The notes under the pieces were generated by a model. It did not search any database. It had not been told where the DNA came from and saw nothing but the letters and a program-made list of their open reading frames with translations. A stretch of DNA of 64,000 nt from Micropruina sp. (GTDB taxonomy: Bacteria > Actinomycetota > Actinomycetes > Propionibacteriales > Propionibacteriaceae). Both the position numbers and the translations under genes were made by a program. Location of the stretch: NCBI GenBank assembly GCA_016711205.1, contig JADJTM010000001.1:682001-746000 (forward strand). Direction: 5' to 3'. Below, in pieces: positions 16,528-26,395 of this stretch (position 1 is its first letter; each line of letters opens with the position of its first letter).

Positions 16528-17667
16528 ATGCCCGCACCCGGATCCGTCGGCCAGGTCGCGACCCTGGCCGCCCGGCTGTTCACCGCGCAGTCGCCGCTGC
16601 GGCTCGCCAGCGGTGCCGTGCTCGGGCCGGTCGACGTCGCCTACGAGACCTACGGCACGCTGTCTGCCGGCAAGGACAACGCGGTCTTCATCTGCCACGC
16701 CCTGACCGGCGATGCGCACGCGGCGGGCTTTCATGAGGGCGCGAAGCGTCCGGGCTGGTGGGACAACCTGATCGGCCCCGGCAAGCCGCTCGACACCGAC
16801 CGGTTCTTCGTGATCAGCGCCAACCTGCTGGGTGGCTGCCAGGGCACCACGGGGCCGTCCTCGACCAACCCGGATACGGGACGGGCGTACGGCCTGGACT
16901 TTCCGCTGCTCGACATGGCCGACTTCGTCACCGTGCACCGCGCCCTGCTGGCGCATCTCGGCATCGAGCGACTGCTGGCCGCACTGGGCGGATCGCTGGG
17001 CGGCATGCAGGTACTCGAATGGGGCCTGCGCCACCCCGAACAGGTCACGAACGCGGCGATCGTGGCGGCATCGTCCAGGCTCACGGCGCAGAACATCGCG
17101 TTCTCGGCGGTGGCGCGGCGGGCGATCATGGACGACCCCGACTTTCACGACGGCCGCTACGCCGAGGTGGGGGTGGTGCCGCGGCTGGGGCTGCGCACCG
17201 CGCGGATGATGGCGCACATCACCTATCTCAGCGAGGACGCGTTCAGCGAGAAGTTCGGACGCACCCCGCACCCCGAGCGCGACAAGCCCGGCTTCGGTAT
17301 CGACTTCGCCGTCGAGAGCTACCTCGATCACCAGGGCAGGGTGTTTCTGGAGCGCTTCGACGCGCTGTCGTACCTGTACCTGTCGCGGGTGATGGACTAC
17401 TTCGACCCGTTCAGCCGCCCGGACGCCCTGCACGGGGTGGCCGCCAGCCCGGTGAAGTTTCTGGTGCTGTCGTTCGACACCGACTGGCGGTTCAGCACCG
17501 ATCACTCGCGACGCATCGTCAAGCATCTGCAGAATGCGGCGCAGCCGGTGACGTTCCGCGAGATCCCGTCCAGCTGGGGGCACGACTCGTTCCTGCTGCC
17601 GGTGGCCCGCTACCACGACACGCTGCGAGGCTGGTTCGGCCGGGCGTTGCGGGAGGGCCTGCGATGA
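16528..17667 (+). CDS. metX: Homoserine O-acyltransferase (MetX)
   Basis: 379 residues, alpha/beta-hydrolase fold. The nucleophile is Ser156 in GGSLGGMQ. GPSSTNP (109-115) and the Asp and His segments LSFDTDWRF and SSWGHDSFLLP near the end complete the MetX pattern. It activates homoserine with an acyl-CoA for the MetY reaction. Whether acetyl- or succinyl-CoA is used cannot be decided by family alone; the SFDTDWRF block and the coupled metW gene are features also seen in proteobacterial MetX proteins, some of which use succinyl-CoA. The stop overlaps the metW start (ATGA). Confidence 0.94.
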   Translation: MPAPGSVGQVATLAARLFTAQSPLRLASGAVLGPVDVAYETYGTLSAGKDNAVFICHALTGDAHAAGFHEGAKRPGWWDNLIGPGKPLDTDRFFVISANLLGGCQGTTGPSSTNPDTGRAYGLDFPLLDMADFVTVHRALLAHLGIERLLAALGGSLGGMQVLEWGLRHPEQVTNAAIVAASSRLTAQNIAFSAVARRAIMDDPDFHDGRYAEVGVVPRLGLRTARMMAHITYLSEDAFSEKFGRTPHPERDKPGFGIDFAVESYLDHQGRVFLERFDALSYLYLSRVMDYFDPFSRPDALHGVAASPVKFLVLSFDTDWRFSTDHSRRIVKHLQNAAQPVTFREIPSSWGHDSFLLPVARYHDTLRGWFGRALREGLR

Positions 17668-18260
17668 CGCTGCGTCCCGACCTCAACCTGATCGCGCACC
17701 TGGTGCCCGGATCGTCCCGGGTGCTCGATCTGGGCTGCGGCGACGGCACCCTGCTGCAGCACCTGATCGCGGACCACGACTGCACCGGCACCGGGGTCGA
17801 GATCGATCCCGAGATGGTGCTCGGGGCGATCGATTCCGGCGTGCCGGTGATGGAACTCGACCTGGACGCCGACCTGGCCCTGTTCGACACCGGGTCGTTC
17901 GACACGGTGGTGCTGTCACGCACCATCCAGACGCTGCGGCATCCCGAACTGGTGCTGCGCGAGATGGCCCGGATCGGCCGGCAGTTGATCGTCTCGGTGC
18001 CCAACTTCGGCCTGTTGCAGCACCGGCTGATGCTGCTGCGCGGCCGCATGCCGATGTCGCGCGAGCTGCCGTACAGCTGGTACGACACCCCGAACCTCCG
18101 GTTCACCACCCTGGTCGACCTGGAGGATCTGTTCGCCAAGCTCGGCCTGGCGATCGAGCAGCGGATCAACCTGTCCCTCGCCGGCGAGCCGCTGGCAAAG
18201 AGTTTCCGGGCCGCCAACCTGCGCGCCGGTGCGGCGGTCTACGAGCTGCGCGGAGTCTGA
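17664..18260 (+). CDS. metW: Methionine biosynthesis protein MetW
   Basis: 198 residues. It opens with RPDLNLIAHLVPGSSRVLDLGCGDGTLLQHL, a class I SAM-methyltransferase nucleotide site (VLDLGCGDG near 20-28) in the MetW version. SVPNFGLLQHRLMLLRGRMP and YSWYDTPNLRFTTLVDLEDLF are also MetW-specific. MetW is encoded with MetX in many bacteria and is thought to be needed for full homoserine acyltransferase activity; its own chemistry is not settled. The ATG overlaps the metX stop, so the two should be made in linked amounts. Confidence 0.9.
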   Translation: MTLRPDLNLIAHLVPGSSRVLDLGCGDGTLLQHLIADHDCTGTGVEIDPEMVLGAIDSGVPVMELDLDADLALFDTGSFDTVVLSRTIQTLRHPELVLREMARIGRQLIVSVPNFGLLQHRLMLLRGRMPMSRELPYSWYDTPNLRFTTLVDLEDLFAKLGLAIEQRINLSLAGEPLAKSFRAANLRAGAAVYELRGV

Positions 18261-18267
18261 CGCAGCC

Positions 18268-20253
18268 GTGACCGAGCGAGGTGAGAAGCTACGGCGACTG
18301 CCGTTCGCCGACGGCGCCGTGGTGCTGGGCGCCGACGGTTCGGTGGCCGCCGTCGAACACCCCGATGGCCGGCCGGTGCTGCTGGAGGAGGCGTCGGCCG
18401 GGATCGAGAGCCGCATGCACACGGCCGGTCACCGGTGGGGTAAGGGTTTCGTCGTCGCGGACGGACGAGGGTACCGGTTCGACACCCCAGCCCACCTGGC
18501 GTGGCGAGCGGACGGTGTGGCGGCCGAGTACACCCTCGGCCCGCTGAGGCTGTCCGTGGACCGGCGGGTCAGTAACGGCGTGTGGGCCGAAACCTACGAA
18601 CTGGCCAATGTGTCGGCCGACTCCGTGCACGTGGGCAGCCTCGCCATCAGCACACCGTGGCGGGACGTGTACGAGTCCAGCCATGACAGCCTGACCCGCG
18701 CCGTCCACGCCCACGTGTGGACCGGCGGGGCCGAGGCCTGGGTCTGGGTCGTCCCGATGGACGGCGCTGAGCCCGGCCTGGGGCTACGGCTGAGCGAGGG
18801 GGAGTTGTGGGCGTACTCCGTGGAGTCCCGCAACCACGTCACCGGCAGCAACGTGCGCGGGCACCTGTACCTGCACCTCACCGATCACGCCCGAGCCCCG
18901 CACACCTTCGGCGGACAACCCGAGCTCACCTTGCCGGCGGGGGAGCGGTACCGGCTGGCCTGGGAGCTGGCCTGGCACCCGTGCCTCGAGGCGTTCCATC
19001 GGCACCGTCGCCCCCTGGTGACGGCACCCCGCCTCACCATCGAGGCCGGCGACTCGCTGCCGGTGCAACTGGCACCCGGAGTCACCTGCGACGCCGACCT
19101 GCCGGTGCTCGGTGACCGGATCGGCTTGGGCCACCTCAACCTGACCAGCACGGACGGACGCAGTGCCCGCATCGCCTACCTGGTCACCCCGCCGCTGCGC
19201 GAGATCGCGGAGCGACGCGCCGGCTTTCTGCTCGATCGGCAGCGTCCGATCGAGCGGGCAGACAGCAGCCGCTTCGCGTTCGTGCCCTACGACAACCACG
19301 CCCAGCTCACCGTGCTCGACGGCGGCTGGAACGACTGGTCCGACGGCCGGGAACGGGTCGGCAGCGCTTTGCTGCTGCAACAACTGCTCCGACTCGGTTG
19401 GGGTGATCGGGCCGTATTGACCGACGCCGTCGACGGCTACCACCGCTTCGTCACCGACCACCTCGTCGCCGACGACGGCACCGTCTGGGACGACCGCACC
19501 CGCCAGCCGGGCGTGCGCCTCTACAACTTTCCGTGGTTCGCCCGCTTTCTGCTCGACGCCGGCGACCTCGACCTCGCCCACCGGGTGATGACCCGGTTCT
19601 ACGCCCTCGGCGGCGAGCACTTCCTCGCCTTCGAACTCGGCACCGTCATCGCTGACCTGACCGCTCAACTGAAGGCCGCCGGCCGGCACGCCGAGGCCGA
19701 TCACCTGGCAGGCCGACTTCTCGACCAAGCCCAGACGTTCCTGTCCTACGGCACCCGGTTGCCGGCGCACGAGGTGAACTACGAGCAGTCGATGGTGGCT
19801 CCGCTGCTGGACCTGCTGCTCGCCGCCCACCGCCTGCACCCCGACCGGGTGCCGCCCGAAGAACTGCGGCGGCGGCTCCGCTGGCTGACCGCGTTCGCCG
19901 CCGACCAGCCCGACCCACGGCTGCGGCACATGCCGATCCGGCACTGGGACGGCTACTGGTTCGGCCGGCTCCGCATGTGGGGCGACGTGTTTCCGCACTA
20001 CTGGTCGGTGCTGAGCGCCGCCGTGTATCTGGCCTTGCCCGACGACATGCTCCCGGCTGCCGAGCTACGGCAACTCCGCGACCAGGCCCACGCCGTCCTG
20101 ACCGGCAACCTGTTCGCGTTCGCCCCCGACGGGTCGGCCAGCTGCGCGTTCGTCTATCCCAGTTGCGTCGACGGCCGGCCCGCGCACATCGCCGATCCGC
20201 TCGCCAACGACCAGGACTGGGCGCTGGTCTACGCCCTGCGACATCTCACCTGA
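18268..20253 (+). CDS. Uncharacterised 661-residue protein, possible six-hairpin glycosidase-like
   Basis: GTG start seven bases after metW stops. The first 270 residues are beta-rich, with a repeating pattern of short strands (about 85-110 LGPLRLSVDRRVSNGVWAET). The second half is alpha-helical: LLQQLLRLGWGDRAVLTDAVDGYHRFV, NFPWFARFLLDAGDLDLAHRVMTRF and HYWSVLSAAVYLALP look like paired helices of an (alpha/alpha)6 barrel. A beta-sandwich followed by such a barrel is the layout of several glycoside hydrolase families. Acidic residues that might be catalytic lie in LDGGWNDWSDGRERV and HWDGYWFGRLRMWGD. No signal peptide is visible, so it is probably cytoplasmic. I do not recognise a specific family. 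Confidence 0.72.
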   Translation: MTERGEKLRRLPFADGAVVLGADGSVAAVEHPDGRPVLLEEASAGIESRMHTAGHRWGKGFVVADGRGYRFDTPAHLAWRADGVAAEYTLGPLRLSVDRRVSNGVWAETYELANVSADSVHVGSLAISTPWRDVYESSHDSLTRAVHAHVWTGGAEAWVWVVPMDGAEPGLGLRLSEGELWAYSVESRNHVTGSNVRGHLYLHLTDHARAPHTFGGQPELTLPAGERYRLAWELAWHPCLEAFHRHRRPLVTAPRLTIEAGDSLPVQLAPGVTCDADLPVLGDRIGLGHLNLTSTDGRSARIAYLVTPPLREIAERRAGFLLDRQRPIERADSSRFAFVPYDNHAQLTVLDGGWNDWSDGRERVGSALLLQQLLRLGWGDRAVLTDAVDGYHRFVTDHLVADDGTVWDDRTRQPGVRLYNFPWFARFLLDAGDLDLAHRVMTRFYALGGEHFLAFELGTVIADLTAQLKAAGRHAEADHLAGRLLDQAQTFLSYGTRLPAHEVNYEQSMVAPLLDLLLAAHRLHPDRVPPEELRRRLRWLTAFAADQPDPRLRHMPIRHWDGYWFGRLRMWGDVFPHYWSVLSAAVYLALPDDMLPAAELRQLRDQAHAVLTGNLFAFAPDGSASCAFVYPSCVDGRPAHIADPLANDQDWALVYALRHLT

Positions 20254-20353
20254 GGGGCCGCGCTCCAGGCGCCCGGTGAACCCGGTGGCATGCGCGGTGG
20301 CGTCGCCCGCCCGTCCGCACGCAAATGACCCGACACCGAACAGTGCCGATACC

Positions 20354-20821
20354 TCAGGCGGCGCGGTCCTCGGCAGCACGCTCGGGGATCATCAACTGCG
20401 AGCGGCTGGGTGTGATCGGCTTGTGCCGCAGCGGCATTCCGGCTTCGGACGGGGTGTGGTTGGCTTTGCGGGCATTGCAGCCGTGACAAGCGGCGACGGT
20501 GTTCGTCCAGCTGTTACGACCGCCCCGGCTGATCGGCAGGATGTGGTCCACGGTCAGCGCCTTCTCGCCGCAGTAGCCGCAGGTGTGCCGGTCGCGCTTG
20601 AGCACCCCGCGCTTCGTCCAGCCCGGCACGCGGGCGTAGAGAAACGTCGTCTTCACATAACGCACCAGCCGCAGCACCTCGGGCTGCGGCAGTGATCCGA
20701 AGAACAGCTCGGGGTGTGCGGCCTCGATCACGGCCACCTTGCGCACCAGCATGCCGATGGCGTGCTGCAGCGACACCGTGTGCAGTGCGGTGTCGTCGGT
20801 GTTGAGAATCAGCACGGCCAT
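20354..20821 (-). CDS. HNH endonuclease
   Basis: 155 residues. The C-terminal half holds a zinc-ribbon-supported HNH motif: CGYCG (about 82-86), then VDHILPISRGG with the general-base His, N in WTNTVAACHGCNARKAN, and a second Cys pair. Such proteins are common in actinobacterial chromosomes, usually with an unknown housekeeping or repair role rather than in a phage. The N-terminal 70 residues (NTDDTALHTVSLQHAIGMLVR) are typical of this subgroup. An intrinsic terminator lies only about 50 bp upstream on the same strand, so expression may depend on readthrough. Confidence 0.9.
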   Translation of the reverse strand: MAVLILNTDDTALHTVSLQHAIGMLVRKVAVIEAAHPELFFGSLPQPEVLRLVRYVKTTFLYARVPGWTKRGVLKRDRHTCGYCGEKALTVDHILPISRGGRNSWTNTVAACHGCNARKANHTPSEAGMPLRHKPITPSRSQLMIPERAAEDRAA

Positions 20822-20991
20822 CCGAAAGCCCCCTCGCCAATCACGGTGCGGTGAATCGAGTGCAGGCAGAAAAAAACCGCCCCGCGTGAGCGCGGGACGG
20901 TGCCATCACAGTCCAGAGGTAGCGGGGTCACCTGCAGTATCTGCACACCCGACAGCGGACGCTCGGCGCGATCGCGCAGTGGTGTGCTCAT
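20809..20991 (-). other. Possible 60-codon leader frame containing a terminator
   Basis: On the minus strand an ATG at 20991 follows GAGGGG with five-base spacing. The frame (MSTPLRDRAERPLSG...) stays open for 60 codons into the start of the HNH gene. The terminator at 20870-20900 lies inside it, and its U-tract would code for Phe-Phe. This suggests a regulatory leader or a short transcript rather than a normal protein gene. The real coding part, if any, may end before the hairpin. Confidence 0.3.
20870..20900 (-). terminator. Intrinsic terminator upstream of the HNH gene
   Basis: Read on the minus strand: CCGTCCCGCG, loop CTCA, CGCGGGGCGG, then seven U. The 10-bp stem has a single G·U pair. 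It is the clearest Rho-independent terminator in the window and points toward the HNH gene 50 bp further on. Confidence 0.88.
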
Positions 20992-21085
20992 CGAAACCCC
21001 TCGACTTCTATGACGAGCACCAGAGTAACCCCGGGGCGCCACCCAACGGGAGACCAGTCGGCCAACGACCGTGCGCGTGTCTGGG

Positions 21086-22004
21086 TCAGCCGGCGTTCAG
21101 GGCGAGCGCGGCAACGATGCGGTCGGCCGCGCCGCCCAGGTTGAGCAGCTCAGCCAGCTCGGCGAACAGCTCGGGCTGTGCCGGTGCCGTGGGCAGCATC
21201 AGGTCGTCGAGCGTGACGTCGAGGGGCACGTCCGTGCGCACCCGCACCACCTCGCGGGCGGCGGCCAGGTAGTCGATGCCCGCGGTCAGCTTGGCGGTCA
21301 GGCCGGGGGACAGGCGCCGCTCGGACGCCGCCGCCAGCACCCCCTCCAGGTCGCCGTAGTCAGCGATCATCCGAGCTGCCGTCTTCTCGCCGACCCCTGC
21401 GACGCCGGGCAGCCCGTCGGAGGCGTCGCCGCGCAGGGTGGCGAAGTCGGCGTAGCCGGCGCCGCCGACGCCGTACTTGGCGACCAGGGCCGTGTCGGTG
21501 ATCACCTCGTGGTTGCGTACGCCCTTGACCACCGAGAGCACCCGGACCTCGCGAGCATCGTCGACCAGTTGGAATAGGTCGCGGTCACCGGTCACCACCG
21601 TCACCGGCACACCCGCGTGCGTGGCCAGCGTGCCGATCACGTCGTCGGCCTCGAAATCGTCCGCACCGACCACCGCGATGCCCAGTGAGCGCAACACGGC
21701 GCGGATCAGCGGAACCTGCGGGCTGAGTTCGTCCGGCACCACCTCGACGGCCCCCCGACAACACCCGGTGTGTCTTGTAGCTAGGCACCAGATCGACCCG
21801 CCAGGCGGGCCGCCACGAGTTGTCCCAGCAGGCGGCGGCGTGGGTCGGGCGGTAGTCGGTGATGAACCTGGCCATGAAGTCCAGCAGCCCGCGGACGGCG
21901 TTGGTGCTCTGCCCGTCCTGGCCGCGCAGCGAGGTCGGTAAGCCGTAGAAGGCCCGGAAGTACAGCGATGCCGCGTCGAAAAGTTGCAGATTCGGCCGGT
22001 CCAT
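21086..22004 (-). pseudogene. 5'-3' exonuclease (PolI-type), frameshifted
   Basis: Two overlapping frames together make one 5'-nuclease of about 305 residues. The N-terminal part (ATG 22004: MDRPNLQLFDAASLYFRAFY) ends near YKTHRVLSG. The C-terminal part begins at VEVVPDELSPQVPLIRAVLR in the next frame. The C-terminal part has the metal-binding acidic cluster (ADDFEADDVIGTLA and TGDRDLFQLV) and the helix-hairpin-helix GDASDGLPGVAGVGEKTA. The break is at a run of six C (21751-21756). With five C the frame would be continuous and 918 bp long. Intact enzymes of this type remove RNA primers or flaps. Either a recent mutation or a base-calling error explains the break. Confidence 0.85.
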
Positions 22005-22029
22005 CCGCACATGGTGACACGATTACGGC

Positions 22030-22473
22030 ATGGAGAGCACCGACCGCCAGATCCTCACCCTGCTGGCCTCGGACGGGCGCATGTCGTACACCGACATCGG
22101 CCGCGAGACCGGCCTGTCGACCTCGGCGGCGCAGCAACGGGTGCGACGGCTCGAGCAGCGGGGGCTGATCACCGGCTACCGGGCCGAGCTGAGCGCGGAG
22201 GCGCTCGGTCTGGTGCTGACCGCCTTCATCGAGTTGAAGGGGTCCGATCCGGCCACCGACGACCAGATTCCCGAACGGCTGGCGCACCTGAACAACATCG
22301 TCTCGTGCTACTCGGTGGCCGGCGATGCCAGCTACATCCTGGTGGTGCAGGTCGAGACCCCCGGCGATCTCGAAACCCTGTTGGCGCACATCCGCACCGC
22401 CGCCGGCGTCTCCACCCTGACCACGCTGGTGCTGTCCGTGCCGTTCAAGGACCGCCCCGTCCTGTCACCCTGA
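22030..22473 (+). CDS. Lrp/AsnC-family transcriptional regulator
   Basis: 147 residues. The N-terminal helix-turn-helix is at about 1-50 (STDRQILTLLASDGRMSYTDIGRETGLSTSAAQQRVRRLEQRGLI), then a RAM ligand-binding domain (about 65-142) with a ferredoxin-like fold. Lrp-type proteins sense amino acids and form octamers on DNA. The gene is divergent from the broken exonuclease with only 25 bp between starts and upstream of lnt by 27 bp. The target is not evident. Confidence 0.92.
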   Translation: MESTDRQILTLLASDGRMSYTDIGRETGLSTSAAQQRVRRLEQRGLITGYRAELSAEALGLVLTAFIELKGSDPATDDQIPERLAHLNNIVSCYSVAGDASYILVVQVETPGDLETLLAHIRTAAGVSTLTTLVLSVPFKDRPVLSP

Positions 22474-22500
22474 CCGGGGTGTAACGAGGCACTGGGTAGC

Positions 22501-24113
22501 ATGCCCAGCGTGACCGACCGCCTGCGCGCCCTGCCCTGGTGGTTGCGCAGCTCGGTTGCTGCAGCGTTCGGCGCGCTCGCCTCACTCGGCTTCGCACCGC
22601 TGTCATGGTGGCCGCTGCTGATCATCTGCGTCTCGGCCTTCTCGCTGCTCGCGCTGACCGCGCCGCGCTGGTGGCAGGCGGCGCTGGTCGGGCTCTGCTA
22701 CGGCCTCGCCCTGTACCTGATCGCGATCCGCTGGATGAGGGTGGTCTTCACCGAGGCCATGATCGGGTTGTCCGCACTGGAGGCTGCATTTCTGGCCGTA
22801 CTGGCGGTGCTGATCCGGTTGGCCGGACGATCCCGCTACTGGCCGCTGCTCGCCGCCGGCTGTTGGCTGAGCGTCGAGTACGTCTTCTCGAGCCAACCGT
22901 TCGGCGGCTTTCCGTGGCTGCGGTTGGGTTACACCGCGATCGACTCGCCGCTGGCCGGCCTGCTGCCCCTGGTCGGGGTGCCCGGCGCCGGCTTCGCCGT
23001 GGCCCTTATGGCGCACCTGCTCGCCTGGACGGTGCTCAGCGCCGGCAGTCCGCGGAGGCGGGTCGTCGGTGGTGCCGCCGCCGCGCTGGTGCTGCTCAGC
23101 GGAACGCTCGGCCTGCTCGTCCCTGCGGGTGCAGAACAGGGGAGCGTCAGCGTCGGCTACGTGCAGGGCAATGCGCCCGGCGGTGGCATCTACGGGCTCG
23201 GTGCGCCGCGCACGCTGACCCGCAACCACGTGGCCGAGACCGAGCGGTTGGCCGGCCGGGTCGCCTCCGGCGAGGAGGCGACACCCGACTTCGTGGTGTG
23301 GCCCGAGAACGGCACCGACATGGACCTGTTCCTCGACGCCCAGACCAACCAGCTGGTCAAGCAGGCGGTGGCCGCCGTCCAGGTGCCGGTGCTGATCGGC
23401 ACCATCACCAACGGCCCCGGCCCGAACGAGCGCCAGACCGCGGCCATCGTCTGGGATCCCGTCACCGGCCCCCAGGCCCGCTACAACAAGCGCAACCTGG
23501 TGCCGTTCGGCGAATGGGTGCCGCTGCGCGGCATTCTGGAGCCGTTGTTCCCGGTCGTCGCCTACGTCGGCGCACAGTCCATTCCGGGCACCGGGCCGGG
23601 CGTGCTGCCCGTCCAACTGCCCGACCGCACCGTGGCTGTGGGTGACCTGATCTGCTACGAGGTCGCCTACGACTCCACCGTGCACGACACGGTGCTCGGC
23701 GGTGCCCAGATCAACGTGGTGCAGAGCAGCAACGCCATGTACGTCGGCACCACCCAGGTGCCGCAGCAGTTCGCGATCACCCGTGCCCGGGCGGCCGAAC
23801 TGCGCCGCGACATTCTGGTGGTGACCACCACCGGGGTCTCGGGCCTGATCCGTCCGGACGGGTCGGTGGCCTTCACCCTGCCCGAGTTTCAGCCGGCGTC
23901 CGGGGTGGTGGACCTGCCGCTGCGCAGCGGCCTGACGCCCGCCGTGTGGCTGTCGGGCTGGCTCGAACTGGCCGGCATCGCGCTCACCGTGGGCGGGCTC
24001 GTCGCGGTTTCGTGGCGGCAGCGCGGACGCACAGCGTACCCGCAGGCGATTCAGGCTGGAGGCCCGCTGCCGGTACGGCAGAATGGACCGGTCGAATCAA
24101 ACCAGGAGAACCC

Positions 24114-24117
<4 letters not shown>
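22501..24117 (+). CDS. lnt: Apolipoprotein N-acyltransferase
   Basis: 538 residues. The N-terminal half has about six to seven membrane helices, then a nitrilase-like domain with the catalytic triad Glu269 (VVWPENG), Lys330 (YNKRNLVPFGE) and Cys385 (LICYEVAYD). A last hydrophobic helix precedes a polar tail. Lnt adds the third acyl chain to the lipidated Cys of lipoproteins, so it acts on lipoproteins such as those encoded elsewhere in this window. In actinobacteria it is often joined to the polyprenol-phosphate-mannose synthase; here the two are separate genes with a GTGA overlap. Confidence 0.94.
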
Positions 24118-25249
<1,132 letters not shown>

Positions 25250-25253
<4 letters not shown>

Positions 25254-25792
25254 CCTCGGCGCAGCCACGTCCACCCCGCACCCGCCGGCCCTGGCTGGCG
25301 CCGCTGGTGCTGCTGTTCTTCATCGCGGTGCCGATCATCGAGGTGTGGCTGCTGGTCAGCGTGGGCCAGCGCATCGGCGCCCTGCCCACCTTGGGCATCC
25401 TGCTACTCGAGGCGATTCTCGGCGCCTGGCTGATGCGGCGGGAGGGCACCAAGGCCTGGACGGCGCTGAATCAGGCCATCGCCACCGGCAAGCTGCCCGG
25501 TGGCGAGTTGCTTGACGCCGTGCTGATTCTGGTGGGCGGAGTGCTGGTGATGCTGCCCGGCTTCTTCACCGACATCTTCGGGTTGATCTTTCTGCTGCCC
25601 TTCACCCGCCCGTTCGCGCGCAACCTGCTGCAGCTGTTCATCGCGCGTCGGGCGGCCCGCTCAGGAGTGAACATCGACGTCATGCGGGCCAAGGTCGAGC
25701 GCGACACGGTGATCAGGGGCGAGACGGTGCCGGACGACGCCATGCCCGGCGCGTCCGATCCGATCGTGATCAAGGGCGAGATCGAACCCTGA
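25250..25792 (+). CDS. fxsA: FxsA family membrane protein
   Basis: 180 residues from GTG 25250, overlapping the ppm stop (GTGA). The FxsA core is clear: PIIEVWLLVSVGQRIGALPTLGILLLEAILGAWLMRREG, then LPGGELLDAVLILVGGVLVMLPGFFTDIFGLIFLLPFTRP. It has three to four membrane helices. FxsA of E. coli affects phage exclusion by F plasmid, and its general role is unknown. The C-terminal 45 residues are polar and probably cytoplasmic. It is the third gene of the lnt-ppm-fxsA operon. Confidence 0.92.
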
Positions 25793-25811
25793 AAATGCTG
25801 GTCGGGCCGCC

Positions 25812-25838
25812 GAGATCCCGGCATTCGCCGGGATGACG
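25812..25838. repeat. REP-like repeat, single inverted copy
   Basis: A 27-bp copy (GAGATCCCGGCATTCGCCGG then GATGACG) lies just after fxsA, in the convergent spacer with rbpA. It differs by one base from the copies at 11107 and 30246. Confidence 0.9.
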
Positions 25839-25867
25839 TGACCACTGGACCGTCCCGCCCCGGGAGC

Positions 25868-25970
25868 GGCCCCCCCCCCCCCGGCGCCCCGCCCCCCGCC
25901 GCCCCCCCGCCGGCGGCCCCCCCACCCCCCGCCGCCCGCGGCCCCCCCCGCCGGCCCCGGCCCACACGGC
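25868..25970. repeat. Low-complexity C-rich tract
   Basis: About 100 bases that are almost only C and G on the plus strand, with runs up to 13 C (25870-25882). It carries no coding signal. It sits between the convergent fxsA and rbpA genes. It may form i-motif/G-quadruplex structures and is also the kind of stretch that assemblies get wrong. Confidence 0.85.
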
Positions 25971-25990
25971 ATGCCCGCCCACACCCGGTG

Positions 25991-26323
25991 TCAGTCGGTG
26001 CCGCGGATCTCGTCCAGTCGTTCGGCCAGCAGTTCTTCGAGTTCTTCGATCGAGCGGCGCTCGCGCAGCATGTCCCAGTGGGTGCGGGGCGGTTTCACCT
26101 CTTTGGCCTCGGCCACGACCCCGTCGGAACGGGCGGCCACGCCGCCACACCGGGGGCATTCCCACTCGGTCGGCAGGTCGGCCTCTTCGGCAAAGGTGAC
26201 CGTGAAATGGTGCCCCTTCGGGCAGTCGAATCCGGTCTCTTGGCGCGCGGCGAACTCGACCCCGGCGCCGTCGGCGAAGCTCTTGGACCCCAAACCCGAA
26301 CCACGCAATGATCGTTCAGCCAT
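25991..26323 (-). CDS. rbpA: RNA polymerase-binding protein RbpA
   Basis: 110 residues from the ATG at 26323, with GGGAGAAG upstream. It begins MAERSLRGSGLGS, the RbpA N-terminal tail. The core has a zinc-binding pattern (FDCPKGHHF ... WECPRCGG). The C-terminal sigma-interaction helix is THWDMLRERRSIEELEELLAERL. RbpA binds RNA polymerase with the primary sigma factor, stabilises the open promoter complex and is specific to actinobacteria. It is transcribed alone. Confidence 0.95.
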   Translation of the reverse strand: MAERSLRGSGLGSKSFADGAGVEFAARQETGFDCPKGHHFTVTFAEEADLPTEWECPRCGGVAARSDGVVAEAKEVKPPRTHWDMLRERRSIEELEELLAERLDEIRGTD

Positions 26324-26395
26324 GACTTCTCCCTTCTTCGGACGGCTCCGCATTCAGCCCTGTTCTGCTTAAGCTACCCCGTGACCCCAAGCGGC

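Noticed and set aside
20354..20821. Prophage or homing nuclease
   Set aside because: The HNH gene has no phage or intron context and matches the housekeeping type common in actinobacteria.
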